From a virus: DNA of 29,883 bases. The stretch covers positions 1 through 29,883 of IMG/VR virus record IMGVR_UViG_3300017771_000066; one strand, 5' to 3'. The position numbers and the translations under genes are program-made. The notes beneath the pieces are model-generated. The model was not told where the DNA came from. It worked only from the letters and a program-made list of their open reading frames with translations, and ran no database searches. Positions 14,633 to 22,339 of the stretch are shown here, piece after piece. How positions within the stretch are numbered: the first letter of the stretch is position 1; every line of letters begins with the position of its first letter.

Positions 14633-15209
14633 AAAAATAAACTACGAATACTTTTACTTTGGACCTTTTCTATATAGAGTAAAATTATTAAACAAAGAAA
14701 TAGATCAGATAAAAAAACTTTGTACGCAAAAGAAAGATATACGAAAGACTTTAGCTGGTTTAATAAAAAAAGAGTTTGAAGTAGATAGTAAAAAACTATA
14801 CCCAATAATATCACCTTATTTACAAAGCTATATACAAGCAGCTCAGCAACACTGGGGCACTTACCATGGACACAAAACAGAGTTAATAAGTAGTTGGGTT
14901 AATTACATGACTAAGTATGAGTCTAATCCTATTCATGGACATAGCTATGATCTGTCTTTTGTATTATATACAGAGATACCATCTGGATTAAAAAAAGAAG
15001 CTGAAGATACAGTAAGTAATAACACTAAACCTGGTGTTATAAATTTTGTAAATAAATTACAACAACACAGATATGAATTAAATGTTCAGTCTTTTATTCC
15101 AGAAGTTGGAGATATGTTTATTTTTCCAGGCACTTTGTATCATTTTGTCAACAGTTTTCAAAGCGAAGGAGAAAGAGTATCTGTATCTGGCAACGTAAAA
15201 GTGGTTTGA
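14622..15209 (+). CDS. 2OG/Fe(II) oxygenase-fold protein (HxH type)
   Basis: The 195-aa protein resembles the putative 2OG oxygenases related to TIGR02466. The core is SSWVNYMTKYESNPIHGHSY, a LSFVLYTEIP strand, then EVGDMFIFPGTLYHFVNSF and GERVSVSGNVKV. Predicted metal residues are His105, His107 and His174, with Arg185 as the co-substrate anchor. An insert of about 40 residues (120-158) separates the first and second halves. It is the last gene of the module; a promoter follows for the large tail protein. The substrate is unknown. Confidence 0.8.
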   Translation: MSDKKINYEYFYFGPFLYRVKLLNKEIDQIKKLCTQKKDIRKTLAGLIKKEFEVDSKKLYPIISPYLQSYIQAAQQHWGTYHGHKTELISSWVNYMTKYESNPIHGHSYDLSFVLYTEIPSGLKKEAEDTVSNNTKPGVINFVNKLQQHRYELNVQSFIPEVGDMFIFPGTLYHFVNSFQSEGERVSVSGNVKVV

Positions 15210-15242
15210 TTCCCCTATAAAAACAAGATATAGTGCCAAATT
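15206..15242 (+). promoter_or_regulatory. Sigma70-like promoter at the return to virion genes (leaderless)
   Basis: TTGATT (15206-15211), a 17-base spacer and TATAGT (15229-15234). Transcription would begin at about 15241, only one or two bases before the ATG at 15243, and no Shine-Dalgarno site exists. It begins inside the last codon of the final oxygenase gene and would restart virion gene expression after the accessory module. Confidence 0.7.
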
Positions 15243-17429
15243 ATGTTACAGAAAATAGGCTTTCAACCAGGTATAAATAAACAAATCACACCCACAGGGG
15301 CAGAAGGCCAGTGGATAGACTGTGATAACGTTAGATTTAGATACGGTATACCTGAGAAAATAGGTGGTTGGAATCAACTAGGACAATTAAATTCAAACGA
15401 ATTAACAGGTGCAGCTAGGGGTTTGCACCATTTTGTAAATACGGCCGGTAGAAGGTATGCTATAATAGGCACTAATAGAATACTATATGCTTTTTCTGGT
15501 AATGTATTTTATGACATACACCCTATAAAAAGCACTACAACTCTTACAAGTGCTTTTACTACTACAAATGGATCAACTTCAGTTACTATAACTTTTTCTA
15601 CAGCTCACAATATAAACCCACAAGATATTGTGTTGTTAGATAATTTCTCATCTATTACTGGTTCTAACTATACTGCTTCTGATTTTGATGATAAAAAATT
15701 TATGGTTACTTCTGTTCCTAGTGGAACAACAATAACTATTACAATGCCATCTGCAGAATCAGGATCTGGTGCAACAGCATCTGGTGGTATTAGAGTACAG
15801 CATTACTATCCAGTTGGAACTCCAGTTCAAGAAAAAGGATTTGGTTGGGGCCTAGGAACTTTTGGTGGTGTAGCTAATGGAGCTGTTACAACTACTTTGG
15901 ATGGTGCAATAGATGCTTCAACAACAACTATAGTATTAACAAATGCATCACAGTTTCCATCTACAGGAACTAATTTCATTTTAATCGGAACAGAGATGAT
16001 ACAATACACGGGTATTAGCACTAACACTTTAACAGGTGTAACTAGAGCAGCTAGAGGAACTACAGCTGCAACTCACAGTGATGGTGTTACTGTTACTAAC
16101 GCTACAGATTATGCAGCATGGAATGAACAAACAGAAGAAGGTCTGGCTTTAGATCCAGGTATGTGGTCATTAGATAATTTTGGAGATAAAGCAATTTGTT
16201 TAATTCATGATGGTGCATGTTTTGAATGGGACTCTAGTGCAGGTAATGCAACAACTACAAGAGCAACAATTATATCGGGTGCACCAACAGCATCAAGACA
16301 CATGGTTGTATCTACACCGGATCGTCACTTAGTTTTCTTTGGAACAGAAACAACTATTGGAGATGCGTCTACACAAGACGATATGTTTATTAGATTCTCT
16401 GATCAAGAAAATATTAATTCGTATACACCTACGGCAACGAACACTGCAGGTACACAAAGACTTGCAGATGGATCTAAAATTATGGGAGCTATAAGAGGTA
16501 GAGATGCAATCTATCTTTGGACTGACACAGCATTATTCACTATGAGATTTGTTGGTCAACCGTTTACATTTGCATTTGCACAAGTAGGCACTAACTGTGG
16601 ACTTGTTGGACAGAATGCATGTGTAGAAGTAGATGGCGCTGCGTATTGGATGTCAGAGAATGGTTTTTTTAGATATGCTGGTAAATTAGAATCGTTACCG
16701 TGTTTAGTAGAAGACCATGTCTATGATGATATAAACTTAGTATCAGGTAATCAAATGGTTTCTGCAGGTGTAAACAATTTGTTTGGTGAGGTTATTTGGT
16801 TTTACCCATCAACAACATCTGACGTTATTGATAAACAAGTAGCTTTTAATTATTTTGATTCTTCCTCAGAAAGACCAGTATGGACTGTTGGAACATTAGC
16901 TAGAACAATGTGGAGAGACTCTGCTGTATTTAATAAACCACATGCAACAGAATATAGTGCAGGCAATGATTCATCGTTTGATGTTGTAGGTAACACGGAA
17001 GGTAGAACTTCATACTATGAACACGAAACAGGGACCGATCAAAATAAAAACGGAACTATAACTGCAGTTACTTCAAACATATCTTCTGGTGATTATGACA
17101 TTACACAAGGAAGAACAATACAAGGTAAGTCTTCTGGCCTTGCAGATTTTAGAGGAGACGGTGAACACCTAATGAAGATAAGAAGATTTGTTCCTGACTT
17201 TATATCACAGACTGGAACAACTAGAGTTACATTACAATTAAAAAATTATCCAAATAGTTCACAAGCTGGTTCACCTCTTGGACCTTTTGATATTACAACA
17301 TCTACAACAAAAGTAGATACAAGAGCTAGGGCTAGAGCAGTTGCATTAAAAATAGAAAACACAGCTGCTGATCAAAGCTGGAAACTAGGAACATTTAGAT
17401 TAGACGTACAACCAGACGGGAGAAGATAA
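15243..17429 (+). CDS. Large beta-rich tail/neck protein (P22 gp10-like stabilisation protein type)
   Basis: The 728-aa protein begins with a common marine podovirus pattern (QKIGFQPGINKQITPTGAEG, then DNVRFRYGIPEKIGGW). This is shared with proteins often annotated as phage stabilisation or tail-needle-neck proteins. Residues about 98-190 form a beta domain that also occurs at 2309. Residues about 218-290 form a further beta domain (LTNASQFPSTGTNFILIGTEM ... TGVTRAARGTTAATH). The rest, with repeated W/G-containing strands such as RHMVVSTPDRHLVFFG, fits a beta-propeller. It is the first gene after the accessory module, driven by its own promoter. Confidence 0.7.
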   Translation: MLQKIGFQPGINKQITPTGAEGQWIDCDNVRFRYGIPEKIGGWNQLGQLNSNELTGAARGLHHFVNTAGRRYAIIGTNRILYAFSGNVFYDIHPIKSTTTLTSAFTTTNGSTSVTITFSTAHNINPQDIVLLDNFSSITGSNYTASDFDDKKFMVTSVPSGTTITITMPSAESGSGATASGGIRVQHYYPVGTPVQEKGFGWGLGTFGGVANGAVTTTLDGAIDASTTTIVLTNASQFPSTGTNFILIGTEMIQYTGISTNTLTGVTRAARGTTAATHSDGVTVTNATDYAAWNEQTEEGLALDPGMWSLDNFGDKAICLIHDGACFEWDSSAGNATTTRATIISGAPTASRHMVVSTPDRHLVFFGTETTIGDASTQDDMFIRFSDQENINSYTPTATNTAGTQRLADGSKIMGAIRGRDAIYLWTDTALFTMRFVGQPFTFAFAQVGTNCGLVGQNACVEVDGAAYWMSENGFFRYAGKLESLPCLVEDHVYDDINLVSGNQMVSAGVNNLFGEVIWFYPSTTSDVIDKQVAFNYFDSSSERPVWTVGTLARTMWRDSAVFNKPHATEYSAGNDSSFDVVGNTEGRTSYYEHETGTDQNKNGTITAVTSNISSGDYDITQGRTIQGKSSGLADFRGDGEHLMKIRRFVPDFISQTGTTRVTLQLKNYPNSSQAGSPLGPFDITTSTTKVDTRARARAVALKIENTAADQSWKLGTFRLDVQPDGRR

Positions 17430-17593
17430 TGGCAAAGATTTCACAGGTAATAACTAGACCGGCAAAAGAATACGATTACACTGTAGCTGAAGCACAGACT
17501 AGAGATCTAGATGGTATAGTTGAAAAATTAAATACTACATATCAACAAGACTTAAAAGATGAGGTAGAAGCGTTTAACTTCTTTTTAAATTAA
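17429..17593 (+). CDS. Small protein downstream of the large tail protein, 54 aa
   Basis: This short gene fills the gap and overlaps both neighbours by one base (TAATG at each end). The protein (MAKISQVITRPAKEYDYTVA, then a mostly helical, acidic C-terminal half with LKDEVEAFNFFLN) is about 54 residues, without a membrane segment. The tight coupling on both sides is the main support. It is probably a small virion or assembly protein. Confidence 0.65.
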   Translation: MAKISQVITRPAKEYDYTVAEAQTRDLDGIVEKLNTTYQQDLKDEVEAFNFFLN

Positions 17594-17934
17594 TGGCTAA
17601 TAGTTTTATAAATAAAAAAGCAGATCTATCTACTACAGACCTAACAACTCTATACACTGTTCCAGCAGCAAGAACGGCAGTAATTAAGTCAATTTTAGTA
17701 TCTGAGGACGCTGGATCAGGGACCACAATATCTGTGACTTTAGTCAATGCTTCTGACGCTATATTTAGTTTATTTAAAACTAAGGCAATTGCATCAAATG
17801 CAACAGTGGAACTGCTCACACAACCCCTGATAATACAGGAAAATGAATCATTGAAAGTTCAGGCAGCAGATGCTAATGAGTTACATGTAGTAGCTTCTAT
17901 ACTAGAAATACAACCAAGAGAGGTAACAACGTAA
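17593..17934 (+). CDS. Small beta-rich virion protein, 113 aa
   Basis: The protein begins MANSFINKKADLSTTDLTTL, followed by regular beta strands (TAVIKSILVSEDAGSGTTIS, ATVELLTQPLIIQENESLKV) like a small jelly-roll or beta-sandwich. It has no enzymatic motif. By eye it resembles the 92-aa protein at 1297 in strand and turn pattern, so both may be trimeric or decoration-type proteins. It overlaps its neighbours (TAATG upstream and downstream). Confidence 0.65.
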   Translation: MANSFINKKADLSTTDLTTLYTVPAARTAVIKSILVSEDAGSGTTISVTLVNASDAIFSLFKTKAIASNATVELLTQPLIIQENESLKVQAADANELHVVASILEIQPREVTT

Positions 17935-18110
17935 TGACTATAATGGTACTAAAACCAAAAGATATTAAAACAACAATAAAGAATAAAAAAACTGGTGAGG
18001 TCTATGATAATGAAGAGGCTTTAAAATCAGCAAATATTCCAGATGAAGATGTCCAAAGAGACGTTACTGTAATAATGCCTAGTTTAGATTTAGCAGGAAA
18101 AACAAAATGA
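17934..18110 (+). CDS. Small unknown protein, 58 aa
   Basis: The ATG overlaps the upstream TAA and the stop overlaps the next start (ATGA). The protein is MTIMVLKPKDIKTTIKNKKT followed by an acidic part (YDNEEALKSANIPDEDVQRD) and a C-terminal strand (VTVIMPSLDLAG). It is soluble by composition, with no recognised family. Tight coupling on both sides is the main evidence that it is real. Confidence 0.65.
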   Translation: MTIMVLKPKDIKTTIKNKKTGEVYDNEEALKSANIPDEDVQRDVTVIMPSLDLAGKTK

Positions 18111-18817
18111 GCATAATGCAATTAGTAAAAAAGAAAAAGGGTAAGAAAAGACCAGGTTACAGAGGACCAGGTGGTTACCAGGGAGGAGCTACAAATCAAG
18201 GTGGCGCCGGTAATCCAGGGGACGGTACACCAGCAGGAGGACAAGGGGACGGTAACTATACTGGACCAGAAAGTTTTACAACTCCGGAACAAGATTTAAA
18301 TCAAAAAAATGTAGTAAGAGAAGGTAGAATTAACGCTATTGAAGAACTTATTGATAGACCTACGTTTGCTTTAGATGGGTCTGGTAAATATGGATTAGGT
18401 AGTCTTATTACTGGTGCGTTAGGATTAGTGAATCCTGTAGCTGGTTTGATCGGAAGAGGTATTTCAGCAATACCAAATACATTTAATACGTTTAGACAAT
18501 CAGATACTTTAGCAGATTTTTTTAATACTATGAGAGGTAACAATCTCCCTGTAGGAGTTGTAGACGAAGAGGATAAAGAAGAAATAATAAACCCTAATAT
18601 TGACTTACCTTTTGTACCAACAACTGAAACTCCAGAAACATTTGATTATAGTAACAATATGTCAGTTGGAAGATTCAGTCCTTTTGTAAATATTAATCCA
18701 AATAATATAACAGGGGCTAGTAGAAATATGATTGATGCAAATCAAATGTCAGACTATTTTAATAACCAACAATATATGGATGGTGGCATTGTAGATTTGG
18801 TCGATATATATGATTGA
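18107..18817 (+). CDS. Internal/ejection-type virion protein, 236 aa
   Basis: The protein has a basic N-terminus (VKKKKGKKRPGYRGP), a Gly/Pro-rich low-complexity part to residue 55, a helix, a glycine-rich hydrophobic segment (96-122, GLGSLITGALGLVNPVAGLI) and an acidic, disordered-looking remainder ending in YMDGGIVDLVDIYD. Similar mixtures of basic, Gly-rich and one membrane-compatible segment are seen in podovirus internal proteins that are ejected with the DNA. The terminal GG motif recurs in the next genes. Function is by context. Confidence 0.6.
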   Translation: MSIMQLVKKKKGKKRPGYRGPGGYQGGATNQGGAGNPGDGTPAGGQGDGNYTGPESFTTPEQDLNQKNVVREGRINAIEELIDRPTFALDGSGKYGLGSLITGALGLVNPVAGLIGRGISAIPNTFNTFRQSDTLADFFNTMRGNNLPVGVVDEEDKEEIINPNIDLPFVPTTETPETFDYSNNMSVGRFSPFVNINPNNITGASRNMIDANQMSDYFNNQQYMDGGIVDLVDIYD

Positions 18818-18851
18818 TTATAGGAGAAAAAGTCTATAAAAAGGATAAACT

Positions 18852-19943
18852 ATGGCAATTTCAAGAATGGATATGGAAAGACAACTTAGAGCTGGTGGTG
18901 GTATTATGACACTAGACGAGCCAAGACAAGGGTATTTTTTAGGTAAAATTGTAAAAAAAGCTAAGAGAGCTGTTAAAAAAGTAACTAAATCACCTTTAGG
19001 TAAAGCAGCGCTAGCAGGTGCAGCTATCTATGGATTAGGTGGTGGTACAGCTTTTGGTAGAGGACTACCATTTTTAAAATCTGGTGGTGGTTTTAGTCTA
19101 GCTAATTTAGGATCTAATTTAGGTATTGGAAGTATTACAAAAGGTATAAGAGGTCAACCAACAGGTTTTTCTTTTGACGGACCATTAGCTGGTTTGTTTT
19201 CTAAAGGTGGTAAATTTAGTTTAGGTAGAACTGCGCTTACAGGTTTAGGTGCTACAGCTTTAGCTGCTCCATTTTTAATGGGTGGTGGTGACGACGAAGA
19301 GGTAGATGAAGGTGTTGATGTTTCAGGTATACAACCAATGGTACAAGATATTAGAAATCAAGCTAAAGCATATTATCAAGACCCTACAAAATCTGCACTA
19401 TATTTCATGCCTCAGAAATCAGCTGTACAAAGTTCTTTCTACGCTGCTGGTGGTGGCTTAGCTGACATACCAAGAGAAGGGTATGATGAAGGTAAAATGG
19501 TATTAGGTGAAGGCTTTAAATCATTAAATAAAATGGCTATAGATATGTTTGGAAAACCAGTAAGAGAATTAAACAAAGATCAAATGGAACAATTAAGAGA
19601 AGAATTTAATATATCAAAAGGTATTACAGAAGCTAAAGATGGTGGTATCATGGATCTAGGTGGTCTAGAAAAAGACTATAGAGAAGGTGGTTTTGTACCA
19701 CTAGGAGCTGAGGAAAGAGCTGACGATGTGCCAGCTAGACTTAGCAAAAACGAATTTGTATTTACAGCAGACGCTGTAAGAAATGCAGGAGGAGGAGACA
19801 TTGATAAAGGTGCAGAGGTTATGCAGAATATGATGGACAATCTAGAAGCTGGTGGTAGTATATCAGAAGAATCCCAGGGTATGGAAAATCCTGCACAAGA
19901 AATGTTTGATCAAGCACAAATGATGGAGAGTAGAATAGCATAA
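18852..19943 (+). CDS. Internal/ejection-type virion protein, 363 aa
   Basis: The N-terminus carries a GGGIMTLDEPRQGYFLG motif, followed by a very basic helix (KIVKKAKRAVKKVTKSPLGK) and alternating Gly-rich hydrophobic segments (for example AALAGAAIYGLGGG). The C-terminal half contains a block well known in marine phages: YREGGFVPLGAEERADDVPA, RLSKNEFVFTADAVRNAGGG and DIDKGAEVMQNMMDNLEAGG. It is probably an internal protein near the portal or one delivered with the DNA. It overlaps the next gene by one base. Confidence 0.65.
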   Translation: MAISRMDMERQLRAGGGIMTLDEPRQGYFLGKIVKKAKRAVKKVTKSPLGKAALAGAAIYGLGGGTAFGRGLPFLKSGGGFSLANLGSNLGIGSITKGIRGQPTGFSFDGPLAGLFSKGGKFSLGRTALTGLGATALAAPFLMGGGDDEEVDEGVDVSGIQPMVQDIRNQAKAYYQDPTKSALYFMPQKSAVQSSFYAAGGGLADIPREGYDEGKMVLGEGFKSLNKMAIDMFGKPVRELNKDQMEQLREEFNISKGITEAKDGGIMDLGGLEKDYREGGFVPLGAEERADDVPARLSKNEFVFTADAVRNAGGGDIDKGAEVMQNMMDNLEAGGSISEESQGMENPAQEMFDQAQMMESRIA

Positions 19944-20734
19944 TGGCATTACCAGATTATTTACAAGAAGCAGGAAAAGATTTTGCCAAGCAGCTGACGG
20001 CTGCTACATCCGCACCTATTAATACAGATGCGTTTACTGGCAGAGCTTTTGTTGCAGGAGAAGACCCTTTACAATCACAAGCAATTAATCTTGCTACACA
20101 AGGTATTGGTTCGTATCAACCATTCTTAACACAAGCACAAGCACTAACGGGACCTGGAGCGGGGACCGGGGTAGGATCTGTTGCATCATTTATGTAACCA
20201 TATCAATCAGGTGTTATTGATGAAACTTTAAGACAGTTTGATTTATCAAGAACTACAGGTCGACAACAAATTATGGACGACGCATACTCTACTGGAAATT
20301 TTGGTGGTGGTAGAGAAGGAGCATTATTAGGACAATACGATGCTGATTCACTAGCAAACAGAACAGGTCTTCAAGCACAATTATTACAACAAGGTTTTCA
20401 AAATGCGCAAGCACAAAGAGCACAAGATTTACAAAATCAATTTGCATTATCTAATTTCCAAAGAGCTGGTATAGCTGGCGACGTAGGAAACTTAGGTCAA
20501 CTAGGTGCATTTAGACAAGGATTAGATCAATCGAATTTACAAGCAGACGCACAAGCTGCACAAGCTAGAGCTTATGAACCTTTTCAAAGATTATCTCAAT
20601 ATGGTTCAGGAATTACTAGTTTAGCTGGTGGTGTGGGAGGACAACAATTCCAAACACCTGCAACTCCTAGTCCATTTTCAACAGCTCTAAGTACAGCATT
20701 AGGTATTGGCGGATTGTTTGGAAAATTTAGATAG
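19943..20734 (+). pseudogene. Virion protein gene interrupted by an in-frame TAA
   Basis: Two open stretches in the same frame, 19943-20197 (84 codons plus stop) and 20198-20734 (178 codons plus stop), read as one protein of about 263 residues with a single TAA at 20195-20197. The sequence on both sides is continuous: GSVASFM, stop, PYQSGVIDETLRQFDLSRTT. The pattern FM-S-PYQ is what I expect from intact relatives, so one base change (TCA to TAA) would explain it. The 3' part has a GNFGGGREGALLGQY motif and Gln/Ala-rich helices typical of an internal virion protein. It may be a real truncation, a metagenome error, or a suppressed stop; a re-start at the ATG at 20273 is possible. Confidence 0.75.
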
Positions 20735-20742
20735 GAGAGAAC

Positions 20743-20964
20743 ATGGCAGGTTCAAAAAAGAAAATTAGTTTTGGTAGTAGAGTAAATAGAGCAGTAAATC
20801 CGTTTGCAAAAGATTCTACAATACTGGATAGAATCGGTGCAGCTTCTACGGACTCAATTTTAATTCCGTTAATTTCATCATTGTTTAAAGATGGTGGTAG
20901 AGTAAGAGGATGCGGTATTGCTAAACGTGGGTTTGGAAAAGCAATGAAAGGTAAAAAGAAATGA
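20743..20964 (+). CDS. Small basic virion protein with GGRVRG motif, 73 aa
   Basis: The protein is highly basic, with an N-terminal SKKKISFGSRVNRAVNPFAK, a hydrophobic middle (DSILIPLISSLFK), and a C-terminal DGGRVRGCGIAKRGFGKAMK that is common to many marine podovirus small proteins. A ribosome site (AGGAGAG) lies before the start, and the ATG of the next gene overlaps the stop. It may bind DNA or the membrane during assembly or entry; this is inferred from composition. Confidence 0.65.
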   Translation: MAGSKKKISFGSRVNRAVNPFAKDSTILDRIGAASTDSILIPLISSLFKDGGRVRGCGIAKRGFGKAMKGKKK

Positions 20965-22331
20965 GACCTTTAAATAGACCAATGTTTAGATATGGTGGCC
21001 CTATTAAAGAAGGGATCATGAGTGGTATAAAAGAAAAAAATACTATCGCAGGTGGTAATCAAGTAGGTACACCTATGGGTAATAGAACTGGTTTTGCAGA
21101 TCCAAGAAAAAGACTTTTAACTCTCATACCTGGTTTTACTAAACAATATAATAAAGGTATTGCTAATCTTAAAAAAATACCTGGGTTTTTAAAAAGTAAA
21201 TTAGGTAAAACTGTTAGTGCAAATACCGGTAAAGAAATTACTAGTACAGTAGGTGGCACTGCAGGTACAAAATTTATACCAAACTATTTAGGAAGAGATC
21301 CTGGAGTAAGAGCTATTGGAAGTCTTTATCGAGCTGCAACAGGTGATAAAGCAAAAGGGGTAATTGGTAAAGCAGCATCAACTGCTGTTTCTCCTACGGG
21401 TGCACTTACAATCGGTGCTTTCACAGATGCATTACCAGGTGGTAATCCTTTATTTGGTACAAGAAATATACTTGGTCAAAAATTTGATAAAGAAACTGGT
21501 ATTAAAACTGAAGGATTATTTGGTAGAGATCTACCTGCTAAACAACAATTAGAAGATCAAAGAAAAGAAGCAGAGATACAAAAAGCAGCTGCTGCTCTTG
21601 CAGCAGAACAAGCTGCTGCTGCTGAAGCTGCTGGTGATACAGGCAATAAACAAGAAAAAATGTCTCCTGAATTATTTGAAGATAGAAAAAAATATTATTA
21701 TAAACTTATGGGTCTAGACAATATGAAAAAAGATGACATCTATGATTCATTAATAGACGCAAGTAAAATTGTACAAGAAGAAGGTGCAGATCTTAAAGGA
21801 GCACTTAGATCAGGTACTTTACAATCAAGAATTATAGACGCTGTATCTAAAAACTTAGATGATTCTGAAAAACTAAAAAGACAAATCGATGCTGCTGTTC
21901 TTAAAGGTGAGATTGAAAAAGATGTTTATCAATCAAAACCATCAAGCTCTGAACAATTAATAACAGCTCTTTCAGAATCAGGTGGCTTATCTGAAAAAGA
22001 AGTTGCAAGATCTAGATTAGGTCTACCTATAAACGTATCTCAAGCTATTCAAACTGCATCGGTTGCTAAAAAAGGAGCTCCATTAACTCACAATGATATT
22101 GTATTAGCAGCTACAAACTATGCAGCTCTTGATAACAAAAAAATACAAGAACAATTAGACTCAGATCAAGTTGACGAAAAAATAGGTAGTGGCAAAGAAT
22201 TTGCTAACGAACTAGCTTTTGTAGAATCAATATTAGGTGCTAATCCAGATCCTAAAACAGATGATGGATTTTACATTGTTGGAACTAAATTAATAGAGGT
22301 AGTCAAAGGTAAACCTATACCTCGTAATTAG
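20961..22331 (+). CDS. Internal/ejection-type virion protein, 456 aa
   Basis: The protein opens with MRPLNRPMFRYGGPIKEGIM, a common N-terminus of marine phage structural proteins. A basic segment (KQYNKGIANLKKIPGFLKSK) and an Ala-rich helical stretch (residues about 205-225, KAAAALAAEQAAAAEAAG) follow, then a mostly helical C-terminus. It overlaps the previous gene by ATGA. It probably works with the following 1289-residue protein as part of the set ejected with the DNA. The exact role is unknown. Confidence 0.6.
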   Translation: MRPLNRPMFRYGGPIKEGIMSGIKEKNTIAGGNQVGTPMGNRTGFADPRKRLLTLIPGFTKQYNKGIANLKKIPGFLKSKLGKTVSANTGKEITSTVGGTAGTKFIPNYLGRDPGVRAIGSLYRAATGDKAKGVIGKAASTAVSPTGALTIGAFTDALPGGNPLFGTRNILGQKFDKETGIKTEGLFGRDLPAKQQLEDQRKEAEIQKAAAALAAEQAAAAEAAGDTGNKQEKMSPELFEDRKKYYYKLMGLDNMKKDDIYDSLIDASKIVQEEGADLKGALRSGTLQSRIIDAVSKNLDDSEKLKRQIDAAVLKGEIEKDVYQSKPSSSEQLITALSESGGLSEKEVARSRLGLPINVSQAIQTASVAKKGAPLTHNDIVLAATNYAALDNKKIQEQLDSDQVDEKIGSGKEFANELAFVESILGANPDPKTDDGFYIVGTKLIEVVKGKPIPRN

Positions 22332-22339
22332 GAGATACT

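Noticed and set aside
7798-15209. Reading the oxygenase set as a tandem duplication array
   Set aside because: The proteins differ in length, metal motif, inserts and N-termini and have no visible DNA-level repeats, so assembly from different sources is more likely than recent duplication.
17939-17944. TATAAT near the start of the 58-aa gene
   Set aside because: It lies inside codons 2-4 of the gene, has no -35 partner and would leave the ATG outside the message.
19943-20734. Use of an alternative genetic code (TAA read as an amino acid)
   Set aside because: Dozens of other genes in the window end in TAA at natural positions, so a general recoding is excluded; a single mutation, error or local suppression is the simpler reading.
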